A stretch of DNA of 64,000 bases from Epiperipatus broadwayi (Eukaryota > Onychophora > Udeonychophora > Euonychophora > Peripatidae). Shown piece after piece: positions 49,781 to 59,769 of the stretch. The notes under the pieces were generated by a model. The model made no database searches, was not told where the DNA came from, and saw only the letters and a program-made list of their open reading frames with translations. Position 1 is the first letter of the stretch; each line of letters starts with the position of its first letter. Location: NCBI GenBank assembly GCA_028023455.1, contig JAQFVV010012497.1:682001-746000 (forward strand), read 5' to 3'. Both the position numbers and the translations under genes were made by a program.

Positions 49781-50084
49781 CTGCTTTGAGGTCATGAAAG
49801 AATACTGGGATAATTAATGTATCAATTGAAGATTCTTTTAATTTGGAAAATGGATTTATTGTAATACTATGTGATTTATAAATTCAAGATGGAATTTAAA
49901 ACCTTTTGTTACTTTCATTGATAGGACTTTTTTTTTTTTTTTGCAAACTTCTAGTTTTATATGTCTTTTCAATTTGTTCTTTGGTTTTGAGAAAATGAGA
50001 GAGGGTAAGGAAGTGGGGGAAAGGGAGAAAATATGTTTAATTCTAGGATTTTCATGATTTTTTTGAATTTATCATAATATTACC
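49781..50084. other. AT-rich DNA within LINE copy B, no feature seen
   Basis: Plain AT-rich sequence with a poly-T run near 49928. It may be degraded LINE palm sequence. Confidence 0.4.
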
Positions 50085-50242
50085 TAATCATCATATGATC
50101 ACCATTTCTTATGCTTGCTCCTAACTGTTATTAAAATAGGCAACTCTCCATACAGTAGTACCATTCAGTGCAAGCCAGAGTGATCAATGGATGGCAGAAG
50201 GCTTGTGCATAAAATTCCTATCTAGTGCCTACTCATCCAATA

Positions 50243-50284
50243 TACGCAGACTAGTTTCTAGCTTGTGGCTTTCGTCAGTGAGGA
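50243..50284 (-). ncRNA. Hammerhead motif, family A unit 1
   Basis: On the minus strand, TCCTCA, core CTGACGA (fits CUGANGA), AGC/GCT stem II around CACAA with an A-A mismatch at its base, GAAAC, TA, GTC. Core residues are intact; stem II closing and helix I are weakened. Confidence 0.5.
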
Positions 50285-50636
50285 CCTTTGAATCTGAGAG
50301 CACTGTACCTAGATGTTAGGATCTAAAGCAACCCTCCAGCAGCCACCTTTTATCTCTCTACTTAACTACAAAACTATGAGTCTAAAATTGAAAACACAAT
50401 AGTTTCAATCCAAGCTCATTAGCCTATATAGTCTTATAAAGTCTGAACTCAGTTCAGTACCCATACATTTTGCTGACTTTGGTTCTTTAATAACCATAGC
50501 AACTACTATCCTATTAGGCAAGATTGGTACTAAACCACTAAACAACACATGATCACCATTTCTTATGCTTGCTCATAATTTATTAAAACAGGCAAAACTC
50601 TCCATACAATAGGTACAGTGCTCCCAGATACAAAGC

Positions 50637-50678
50637 ACCTCACTGACAAAAGCCACAAGCTAGAAACTAGTCTTAAGA
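50637..50678 (+). ncRNA. Hammerhead motif, family A unit 2, mutated
   Basis: Core reads CTGACAA (G8 changed to A), then AGCCACAAGCT, GAAAC, TA, GTC. The G8 change should abolish activity. Confidence 0.5.
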
Positions 50679-51036
50679 TATTGGATGAGTAGCACTAGAT
50701 GGGGATTTTATGCACAAGCCTTCTGGCATCCATTGATTACTCTAGCTTGCACCGAGTGGCACTACTGTATGGAGTTTTGCCTGTTTTAATAAGTTATGAG
50801 CAAGTATAAGAAATGATCATGTGATATTTAGTAGTTTAATACCAATCCTAATAGGATAGTGGTGGCTATACTGAACTGAGTTCAGACCTATATGACTATA
50901 TAGGCTAATGAGCTTGGATTGAAAATATGAGTGTTTTCAATTTTAGACTCATAGTTTTGTAGTTGAGATAAAAGGTGGCTGCTGGAGAGTGGCATTAGAT
51001 CCTAAGATCTAGATGCAGTGCTCTCTGATCCAAAGC

Positions 51037-51078
51037 TCCTCACTGATGAAAGCCATAAGCTAGAAACTAATCTGTGGA
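51037..51078 (+). ncRNA. Hammerhead motif, family A unit 3, AUC triplet
   Basis: Core CTGATGA (51043-51049) and GAAAC are intact. Stem II is AGC/GCT with loop CATAA and a mismatched base pair at its start, and the cleavage triplet is ATC rather than GTC, so the last stem III pair is lost. Weak or inactive is expected. Confidence 0.5.
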
Positions 51079-51210
51079 TATTGGATGAGTAGGCACTATA
51101 TAGGGATTTTATGCACAAGCCTTCTGGCATCCATCGATTACTCTAGCTTGCACTGAGTGGCACAGTGGCACTATTTTATGGAGAGTTTTGCCTTTTTTAA
51201 TACTTCCTAA

Positions 51211-52040
51211 TATTAACTTACAAAATTGATAAGAAATTTCAAACAATCTCTATTATTTGTAATTATCATATTTGTTTGAAAATGTTTATTCTTACTACTT
51301 GTGTTTAAAATTTTTAAATTTCCTTTTTCTTCTTTGCTTTTTAAAATGTGAGAAGAGGGAAGGAGGACATTTTCAATTGTAGAAATGTTATCAACTTTGA
51401 TAAAAACAATAACTGTCAGCTACATAAATTATAAATCAAACTAACAATCCAAATGAAAATGAACTGGCTAGCGTTGAAACAACAACAAATTAAAAAAAAA
51501 AAAAACTTAAAATGAAATTTTTATTTATGTGGCTTCCCATTACCTGTCTGGTAATTGTTTGCCCCCCCCCAATCTTTCTTTTCTCCATCATAAATAACCT
51601 GAATTCTTTGAATGAACTTATGGAGATTTTTACCTTTTTTAAAATTAAAAAAAAAATTAAAATATAAATGAATACTTCCAAGTCTAACATTTGCAATTAC
51701 TTTTCAAATAAAAACATTTTAACAATATAATGAATAAAGAACACAAAAATTCTAACAAGTTAAAGTAAAAAAAATTATTTTAATGCGTGGCAGCAGTGAC
51801 TTTTTATCTTTTAGTTTTCTGTAGTATTTTGTTGATTTAGGTAGTACAGTATGCTGAATGTTAAATTTATCAAATAATTATCCCAGAATTCATTGGTGTC
51901 ATAGGTGCAGTGTTTTAAAGAAACAAAAGAGAAAATGGAATGTACTGAATAGATTGGTATTAAACAAGCTGGATTTAAAAATGTTTTTAGCATAGTGGAT
52001 CATATACAAATATTGAGAGAAATTATAAAAAAGGACCAAT
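51211..52040. other. AT-rich DNA within LINE copy B, no gene seen
   Basis: Contains a poly-C run near 51563-51571 and chance minus frames (51490-51696, 51811-51993). I see no domain. Confidence 0.45.
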
Positions 52041-52049
52041 GAATATAAA

Positions 52050-52880
52050 TTGACATAATGCTTTGGAGTTATAATTTATAAAAAGGCATTTGACTTTTAA
52101 AAATTTCTATAGTGATTAAACATTAGATCGAGGAGGATGTATTACAGGATGACTTCATATCTCTAAATTTTTTTACAAATGCTTTAAAACTTCAGAAAAT
52201 GTTTCAAGAGTTATTAGATGAAAGCAAGAAAGAAGGACTAAATATAATTGCTAAAAGGACTAACGTTATGTTTAATAGATTTTCTTAGAATAAAGATTGG
52301 TAATCATGAATTAGAAAAAATTAATAACCTGGGTCAGATTATTAATACAAACATATGGATATAATTTATCATATAATTAATCTTGAATGGAGTGGTTTGG
52401 GTAGAAATAACTTAATGTTAAAAGGAAATATGCCTATATGTTTGAAAAGGTTTTTAATATGCTTCAGCAACTCTTACTTACGAATCTGGGACTTGGTCAC
52501 TTAACAGAAGAGCAATTCAGAAACTTCAGACTACTCAATAAAATTATGGAGAGTTATATGCCAGGAATAATAATAAAAGATTGAAAACAAATATAGATGA
52601 GAAAACAAACAGATATCATTGTTATTTGCGTAGAAGTTGAACTCGCACTTTTATATTCTTGATTATCGAATTTAAGGCAACCGTTCTAACCAACTGAGCA
52701 ATTCTGTCATTGAAAAAATTAAAAAATAGAACTGGAGGTCTGGAATATTTCCAAAAGAGATGATAATAGATGGACAGTTGAAGTTTTAAACTGAATCCTA
52801 AGAAATAAAATATCTGAAAAGAGACCACGTGTGAGATGGATCGATAAAGTAAGGAAGTTTACGAGTGAGGCCTTCATCCT
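52050..52880 (+). pseudogene. LINE copy B, RT 3' part and C-terminus
   Basis: Blocks in order: LQKMFQELLDESKKEGLNII then KRTNVMFN (52190-52275), matching the ELQxxLxELxxxSxxxGLxxNxxKTxVMxN segment after FADD; NMPICLKRFLICFSNSYLRI and WDLVT (about 52425-52500); TDII (about 52610), interrupted by an 85-bp tRNA-like insertion; EKIKK (52712), KRDDNRWTVEVLN (52755-52790) and KRPRVRWIDKVRKF (52818-52860). The end matches the typical RPxxRWxDxIxKF terminus of RTE-like LINEs. The region including FADD itself is not visible. Confidence 0.75.
52622..52706 (-). repeat. tRNA-like insertion in LINE copy B
   Basis: On the minus strand it reads TTGCTCAGTTGGTTAGAAC (A box, 52690-52701 plus the D arm), a putative anticodon loop cttaaat, a long variable region and GAGTTCAACTTC (B-box position, 52633-52644). 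The length of 85 bp is close to a full class II tRNA. It is flanked by TCATTG at 52616-52621 and 52707-52712, and removing it restores the LINE reading TDII-EKIKK. It is best read as a retroposed tRNA pseudogene or the head of a tRNA-derived SINE. B box and acceptor pairing are degenerate. Confidence 0.6.
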
Positions 52881-52884
52881 GCAG

Positions 52885-54450
52885 TGGTTCGAGAATTTTT
52901 AAAAATGATAATAAAGTTTTATTGAAAATTGAAGAATTACAGCAGCTTAGAGCGCAAACAATTCACATTACAATATTAAGAACATGTATACGTTTCAATA
53001 ATTTTAAATATATAATTACATTGAGAAAACCGTCCGGGCGATCGGTAAATAAATATTGAACGAAATATAATGCATTCTAAAAAAATAATAATTAATGCGA
53101 GGATTGTTATTCTAAAACAAAAAGCAAGATATTTTTAAAAACAATAAATAAAAGACATTTGCATGGAAAATATGACATCCATTAAAAAGAAAATAATTTG
53201 TTTTTACAAGGTATTTTTTTCACTTAAAAAAAAAAACATAATAAAAACAAAAATCATTCCTTCAAACAGTTTCAATTTTTGTCAACAAAAATATTAATAT
53301 TCTTTTAAAAGCAATTTAACAAACATGAACTTTTTTCATTAACTAATCATCAATTAATTACAGATTAAAACGAATTTTTACGCATAAAAAAAAAAAAAAT
53401 TACACAGTGAAAGAACTAAAAGAAGATTAAATGGTTAAATAAATCATGTGATACTAAAACACTAAAAGGGGGTTTAAATGGCTAAATTAACCACGTGACA
53501 TGTGATGTCATGAAGTGTCGCGTCTACATTTTCTTGCTAACTGCATTTATAACATTGTGAGTAATATTTTTTTATTATTATATTACATGTATCATTATAA
53601 AAAGTAAACACTTTGGTAAAAATTAATATTTTGTAAATTTAAGTTGTCTGTTTAGATTACTAAGATAAAATATAAAACGTAATTTAAGGCATTTTGGATG
53701 TTTAAAAAAACGGAAATTTCATCTTTGTTTTCACATTTTTGGCTTTCGAAATCAGTTTCATATTGAGGTCTGCTTTGTTCGTGTGAGTGTACTATTAAAA
53801 CTACTTTGAATCTATTTTTTTTATATTTGTACTTGGTCTAAAGCCTTTTCTTGTAATTTGGTGATACAATTAAAAGATCTATTTTATAGCTTTTATATAT
53901 ATTTCCATGTTTTTTTGTTTAAATTTATAGGTTTTTACGCTATAATTTCTAATTAAAGTTAAATTATTGTTTAGCATAATTTTCAATAATCAAATTAACC
54001 CTGAAGGTTTTTCGTAATCGATTTGGAGCAAGGTTGACAATTCAATTCTATTTAACTACTCCTGTATGAAATTTTGGTAATCGAAAATAATTGAAATTAA
54101 AAAAAAATTACTAAATAAAGTTTATAATGTTTTCAGATATTAAGATGCCACTAGAAAAGACCAAGAGTTATTACTTAACTATTGTCAGATTAAATATTGT
54201 ACTTATAAATGTCGCCTAGAATTATCGAAAAGTAGCAGATTTCGAAAGTAGCCTGATGTAGGTATTTACGCATTTTTAGTTACATTTACAAAAAATATAA
54301 AAATTGTAATTAATTTTCATTAAACTAATTCTTACTCAAATTAAAATTCCTAATTGTTTATGACTTCCGTTTCTTAACTTATAATTCCTTATTATACTAA
54401 ATATACTTGTAATAGAATGGACTTAGTGGTGATAAATTATAGCAAAACTA
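52885..54450. other. AT-rich DNA with a few CpG-containing patches
   Basis: No ORF of substance. At about 53030-53045 (gtccgggcgatcgg) and 53490-53530 there are GC-richer patches; the latter holds accacgtgac (an E-box-like CACGTG) and tgatgtcatga (a CRE-like palindrome) 9 bp apart, followed by gtcgcgtcta. This could be a promoter-like element, but no downstream exon is seen. Confidence 0.35.
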
Positions 54451-54564
54451 TGTAGTCTAGATTCAATTTTCTTCCGCATTTCTTTATGTATTGATTTCTA
54501 TATTTACATATATCATTTCCAACCTTCTTATACACTTAACAATACTATTTTTTACACCAAAACT

Positions 54565-54605
54565 TTACTCTTACAGTTTAGACTCCTGCAGTCTTCATCA
54601 GAGCT
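54565..54605 (-). ncRNA. Hammerhead-like remnant, family D left arm
   Basis: On the minus strand CTGATGA (54595-54601), then AGACTGCAGGAGTCT, which can form a GACT/AGTC stem, then AAACTGTAA in place of GAAAC..GTA. The G of GAAA is lost. Remnant only. Confidence 0.4.
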
Positions 54606-55172
54606 ATAACATCCAAATATATAATCATACAATTAATACATTATACAGTATATAATCAAAAACATACATCTTAGCCTGACCATTATAAATAATTATTTTC
54701 CATTTTATTATTCCACTCTCAATTAATTTTATTTTCTTATTTATAGTATTTTATTAAATTATTTTAAATCAATTAAAATTATAATTTTAAAATTTTAACA
54801 ATATCATTTTCTTATTATCTTTTTAGTTATATTTTCTTAATTACTTCTAAACTTTCCTTATTTTTATTATATATTTAACTATTAACTTTTTTACATTATA
54901 AATTACCATTTTTTATTACATTAGTAAATACTTACATCTTTATAATCCTATTTCCATAAATCAACTGACAAATTTTCAGAATAATCAAGTATAAGAATTT
55001 TTGAAAATTTGTCAGTTGGTTTTTGGAATAGGATTATAAAGATGTAAATATTTAATAATGTAATAAAAAAAAGTAATGTACAGTATAATGTAAAAAAGTT
55101 AATAGTTAAATATATAATAAAAATAAATAAAGTTTAAAAGTAATTAAGAAAATATAACTAAAAAGATAATAA

Positions 55173-55482
55173 ACATCACATGATCACTATTTCTTATGTT
55201 TTCCCTTAACTGTTATTAAAACAGGCAAAATTCTCTATACCATACATATTGCCACTTGGTGCAAGCCAGAGTAATCAATGGATGCCAGAAGGCTTGTGCA
55301 TAAAATCCTCATCTAGGATCTCGGATCCAAGGCTCCTCACTGACGAAGGCCACAAGCTTGAAACTAGTCTGGTGATATTAGATGAGTAGGCACTAGATGG
55401 GAATTTTATGCACAATCCTGGCATCCATTGATTACTCTGGCTTGCACTGAGTGGCAATATGTATAGAGAGTTTTGCCTGTTT
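55173..55482. mobile_element. Foldback family A copy nested in family D
   Basis: Bounded by the 14-bp direct repeat TAAAAAGATAATAA (55159-55172 and 55483-55496), so insertion into the family D right arm is clear and this copy is the younger of the two. The left arm is shortened: it stops after cttgtgcataaaatcc, without its own ribozyme. The right arm is complete with a ribozyme motif. The minus frame 55275-55457 is a repeat translation. Confidence 0.85.
55334..55375 (+). ncRNA. Hammerhead ribozyme motif, complete core
   Basis: Helix I TCCTCA (55334-55339), core CTGACGA (55340-55346), stem II AGGC/GCTT with loop CACAA (55347-55359, one G-U), GAAA (55360-55363), two-pair stem III with TA loop, triplet GTC (55367-55369), and helix I return TGGTGA (one mismatch). 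The different stem II pairs from the 3.2-kb copy (AGGC/GCTT against TGGC/GCCA) keep pairing while both strands change. That is the pattern expected if the structure has been selected. Predicted cleavage after 55369. Confidence 0.75.
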
Positions 55483-55724
55483 TAAAAAGATAATAATAAA
55501 ATAATCGATTAAATAGTAGTTTAAAGATTAAAGTTTTAAAATTATAATAAAATTGATTTAGAATAATTTAATAATAAAATACTATAAATAAGAAAATAAA
55601 ATTAGTTGAGGAGTACACTAATAAAACAGAAAATGATTATTTATAATGGTCAGGCTAAGATGTATGTTTTTGATTATGTATATAAATATAATATATTAAT
55701 TGTATAATTATATATTTCGATATT

Positions 55725-55775
55725 GTAGCTCTGATAATGACTGTAAACTGTAAGAATAAAGTTTTGATGTAAAAA
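55725..55775 (+). ncRNA. Hammerhead-like remnant, family D right arm
   Basis: CTGATAA (55731-55737), TGACTG then AAACTG with the middle deleted. Clearly inactive; listed to complete the family alignment. Confidence 0.3.
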
Positions 55776-55849
55776 AATAGTAATATTAAGTGTGTAAGAA
55801 GTTTGGAAATGGTATGATATGTACAGTAGTCTAGATTCATTGGATCAAG

Positions 55850-56080
55850 CACTTACTGGATTATTTTTATATACCATCTCCCCCCACCTCTCTGGGTATT
55901 GTATACTATCTAACTTCTCTTTATAGCTATTTGCAATTTGGCTAACTGAAATATTTGTTTTAACTTTTAATTATGCTAGCAAAACATAGTTTTTTCAATA
56001 AACAGTTTTAATTCTTAATCTTCTCTATGTTTTAATTAATCTTAATTTATAGTGTCAATGTATTATGCTTTTACAATATT
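55850..56080. other. AT-rich DNA, no gene seen
   Basis: Contains a CT-rich patch, ctccccccacctctctgg, near 55887. Nothing else is recognisable. Confidence 0.45.
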
Positions 56081-56084
56081 TAGT

Positions 56085-56435
56085 TTTTACAGACATATAT
56101 ATCATACTCATTGATTTATATAGATATAAAGCAAATTATTTAAATTTATTAGAGACATTTACTAATTCACTATATTAATACATAATAAAATTAATATTTT
56201 GATAAAGTGTAATTTCCAACTGTGTTTATCACATCCAATATTACACACTGCCATATTTATTTTTTATAGATTTATATATCACATTCTTTGATTTATGTAG
56301 ATGTAAACTTATTAGAGATATTTACTAAATTATTTAAATTTATTAGAGATTTATTGTCAATATATAACAAAATTAATATTTTGAAAAAAAAAAAGCATAT
56401 AATCTTTGTGTTTATCACATCTAATATACACTGCC
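56085..56435. repeat. Tandem duplication, about 180-bp period
   Basis: Two diverged copies of a block with atatatatcatactcattgatttatatagat (about 56093) and atatatcacattctttgatttatgtagat (about 56274). Each continues through aaaattaatattttga and tgtttatcacatc.aatat.acactgcc. Confidence 0.8.
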
Positions 56436-56439
56436 CTAC

Positions 56440-58779
56440 AATACTATAATTGTTACATGAGGATTAAATAAGCCATATTTAATGTTTTTTAAAAATTCTT
56501 AACCATAAATGAGGAAAATATTGGATTTACAATAGTTTATAGCTCAAAAAATATTAGTAGTATTTAAAAAATTAACAAGTAGCAAAGTGAACATTAAAAT
56601 CAGCATGAGCTATACAAATGCCACACAGACAATATGGATCACTTGATTTATTCTATTATTTAATTACTTTCATGAAAATTAGGTAATAGTATATTTGCTT
56701 GTGATCCTAATCTTTCCATATATTATATGGATTTGGAGAGGTTGTGAATAATAGAAGGAAAGTATTAGCTTTGTGAATTTGAAAAGAAGAGCAAAGGATA
56801 AGGAAAAATTGGAAATATAGTATGAGTTGAATTTGAGAACTCTATTATTAAACATGTACTTGTAATATTTTGATAATATGAAATATTCAAAGAATTAAAT
56901 ATTTCAAAATTTTTAGAAGTTTAAAAAAGCAGCATTCATATACATTGATATTGTTATTTTCATCAGTTTTATTTTGTGATCCATTTTGGAGTAGAAGTAC
57001 TTATACTACTTGTATTTTTTTCTGGAATGATGATTCTTATTTCTAGTAATCACAGATCATTTGTATATTTTTTGTTTATTATTACCTGTTACACATTATT
57101 TGGCCTATCTTCAACCAGAATCATAAAGTATTAATTCAAATTTAGTAACATTAATCTTCTGCAAAATCAAAGCATCAAAAAAAAAAAAAGACCTTCATTT
57201 GCAATAAAACAAGAGAGAAATTGAAAAGATTCCACTTAATAATCATGTCATAACTAATCAATCAGAATTTTCTAGTTATGATTTATTCTTTTGAGAGAAT
57301 TCATCAAGTTACTGATTAAGGCTTGGAATTCTATGTTTTTTTCTTCCTAAGCAATGTTATCTTTCTCGACTCAAATTGTTATTTTTGTTTAACGTTGCAA
57401 TATGTGTATTTTTCATTCACTCATTTGTATTATCATAAAATTCAATAACAAATTATACTGTTATGGATATTTTGCTGGAATATAGTTTAATTCCATTTCT
57501 AAAAGAGCTTATACTATTTTAAAATAAAATCTTATTTAATTAGGAATTAAAAATCTGTTGAACTTCTATCAATTTTGTAAGACATTAGTAATATCAGAAA
57601 TAGTTCACAGAGAACTTTTAACTCAAGCCATCTAAGACAATTGCTTGATATTGCAGAATAATTATTGTTTGAATAAACATAACATTTATGTGCATTCCCA
57701 TAACTTTGGAAAATCAGTTTTAAATTAGAATGATTTTAAATTAAAAAATAAAATTATAAACAAATTTTTTTTTTAAAACTTATAAATCTTTTAATTTCTG
57801 TAACAGTGAATAAACTGGTAGACTGGAGTTTAAAAACCGTGGATCATGCCCAACAGCCCCATGGTTTTTGGAGTTTGAACTTTTTTTAAGAACTCCCGAA
57901 CAATAAAGCAATTAGATTATTTTATATTTAATTTTCTATAATATTGGTAATTAAATACTTGTAACATTTGAATTCGGATTTTATTTTAGAAATGCTATTT
58001 TTAACTCGCATTGAATTCTAAACTTTTCTCACATTTTCCCATGCATTATTGAAAACTTGATAAGTTTCAAAGGTGTTCTAATATTATAACACTTTTCAGA
58101 AGACTTAATAATCATTTAAAATGGCTAAATGATCAATATAGCAGTAGTCATCAGATTTTAAATGCCCTATTCACTTCATATTTTATTTTTAACTTTTTTT
58201 TGTTTTCCATGAACTTTTGCAGAACAAAATTCAGGGGCATATTTAATAATGTAATAATCAAACCATTAAATACTCCACACAAATTCTATTGTCTATTAAA
58301 AGCTAAAACCCCTATAATCATAAAGAATTGTATTATATATTTAGGAGATAAATAAATATCACCACAATACACAAAACAGATCATTTGAATCTTATATAAT
58401 AGTATGAGTAAAGCATTTAAGTTATTCTTGTTGAAACTAACTTTTTTCATTTGTGTTATGAGATGGATTGCTAATAAAGTGCATTTTGGTATATATAATT
58501 TTTTTGCTAAATCATCAGATTGTCTGCTGCATTTGAATTATAATATTCATTGAAATATAATTTTTGTTTTGATTTTTAATTATCGACTTCTTTTTGGATT
58601 TTCTTTTTGAACATTTTATTATGTTACCGCACAGTTCTTTATTATTATTTTATATATATTTTTTTGGGTGGGACCTTTTGAATAAACTCTTAAACACTTC
58701 TTTTTTTTTTTTGGTATAATAAAATATTACCTACTTTAATTAACTGTTAATGAAACTTATCAAATATTACCTACCTACT
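56440..58779. other. AT-rich DNA, no gene seen
   Basis: I see no coding signature or named repeat. A small balanced patch at 57825-57895 (aaaccgtggatcatgcccaacagccccatgg) is unassigned. Confidence 0.5.
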
Positions 58780-59440
58780 TTCTAATCATGTGAACAACAA
58801 CAAAAAACAACAGTTTCCCATAAAATAATTTATTGATAAACGAAACTTTGGATAAGTTGTAAACCAAAACAAGTAACCAAAAAAACACTTTTCGGGGGCA
58901 TAAAAAAAAAGCCAAAAGTAACAACGCAAATAAAATAACAGGGAAGCCTGAAAACTGTAAGTAACGGGATTTTGGAGCCCTCGAACCAACTTCCCTTACA
59001 GTTCTCGCACGGATTCATGCATAAACGGGCATTTGCACACGAAATCGGAAACAACTCTGCTAAAAGAAGAACCTTTGCAAGTTTTGTGCAGTTCAAAAGC
59101 ATAGGGAAGCATGTGTGACAACATGACAATTCTAAATATGGAATACTAATTCCACTACGCTTTCTAAAAAATTTCCAACAATGAATTTTTGCAGAGTTTC
59201 GTCTCTTTCAAATACTGCCACCATCAAATCAGACTGTAGCGAGGGTTCAAGAGTGCTCACTTGACGAATACTGTTGCAATGCAATGGGCATAGTATTTCA
59301 TTACGTAATTGTGGAATACATCGCTCTCAGGCGGCCTGTTACAGCTCAAAAAACACCTATTGTAGTGGTAACCATAAGTTAAGGCCGCTAAAACGATATT
59401 GATGTGGGTTTTGTGAAAAACGCCATCAAGCGATGGGGTT
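58780..59440. other. GC-elevated island, unassigned
   Basis: Roughly 650 bp with visibly higher GC and CpG than the flanks (for example ctctcaggcggcctgttac at 59325, ctcgcacggattcatgc at 59003). A 99-codon minus frame (58830-59129) contains a Cys-rich start (CCHTCF, CMNPCENCKGSW) and a hydrophobic second half, but I recognise no family. Candidates are a first exon with a CpG-rich promoter, a conserved noncoding element, or a young unnamed repeat. No splice-site, start or poly-A evidence settles it. Confidence 0.35.
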
Positions 59441-59469
59441 CAGTATTCATACTATTACCAAATAAATAT

Positions 59470-59765
59470 TGATAGAATTATTTAAGAGTAAAATAATAAA
59501 ATGGGAAATGATTATATAATAGTCAGGTTAAATGTATATTTATTTTTGTTTATATTGTGTATTTAATTATGTTTATAAATATGTGTATAAGTGTATTAAT
59601 TTTATAATTATGTATTTAAATATTGTAGCTCTGATGATGACTGCAGGACAGTCAAAACTGTTAGTTTTGATATAAAGAGTATTGATAAAGTGTTTAAGAA
59701 AGGTGTAAATGGTATGATATATTAAAGTAGAAATTAATACATAGGAAAAGGAAGAAGAAGAAAAT
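59470..59765 (+). repeat. Family D single-arm copy
   Basis: It aligns with the family D right arm: aataataaaatgggaaatga, tcaggttaaatgtatattt, tattgtagctctgatgatga, gtaaatggtatgatatat, then gaaattaatacatagg and a gaagaagaagaaaatt end that corresponds to the outer end of the 54.47-kb left arm. Only one orientation is present, so this copy is not a palindrome and may represent the basic unit. Confidence 0.7.
59625..59675 (+). ncRNA. Hammerhead-like motif, family D single copy
   Basis: CTGATGA (59631-59637) then TGACTG / CAGTCA, a perfect six-pair stem with loop CAGGA, then AAAC and TGTTAG. G12 of GAAA appears to be lost (or shared with stem II), and the cleavage triplet would be GTT or GTA. The strong stem II next to the core supports descent from a hammerhead. 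Confidence 0.5.
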
Positions 59766-59769
59766 TATA

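Larger units (their letters stand above)
50085..51210. mobile_element. Foldback family A cluster (three ribozyme-bearing units)
   Basis: A forward left-arm unit (50085-50515) is followed by a second leader at 50526 and an incomplete palindrome. Units in right-arm orientation lie at 50612-50790 and 50870-51205. They share with the 2.6-kb and 55.2-kb copies the leader catgatcaccatttcttatg, the arm text cttgtgcataaaatccctat and gcctactcatccaatat, and the end gagttttgcct. The linker gcaactactatcctattagg at 50490-50510 reappears in reverse at 50848-50868, so at least two palindromes are fused or nested. It splits LINE copy B between its RT parts. Confidence 0.75.
54466..55825. mobile_element. Large palindromic element family D with nested insertion
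   Basis: Left arm about 54466-54977, loop 54978-55002, right arm 55003-55825, with a family A element inserted in the right arm at 55173-55482. The arms match over about 500 bp (for example gatgtatgtttttgattat, ccattataaataattattttcc). The 14-bp direct repeat GTAGTCTAGATTCA (54452-54465 and 55826-55839) bounds the whole, which looks like a target-site duplication. Each arm holds a CTGATxA ... AAAC hammerhead-like segment. A third, single-arm copy lies at 59470-59765. No coding potential. Confidence 0.75.

Noticed and set aside
53030-53050. CpG patch gtccgggcgatcgg as a promoter
   Set aside because: Too short and isolated to support a call.
58786-59129. Cys-rich minus ORFs as a real gene
   Set aside because: Two overlapping frames compete, there is no recognisable domain and no splice or poly-A support; reported only as a compositional island.
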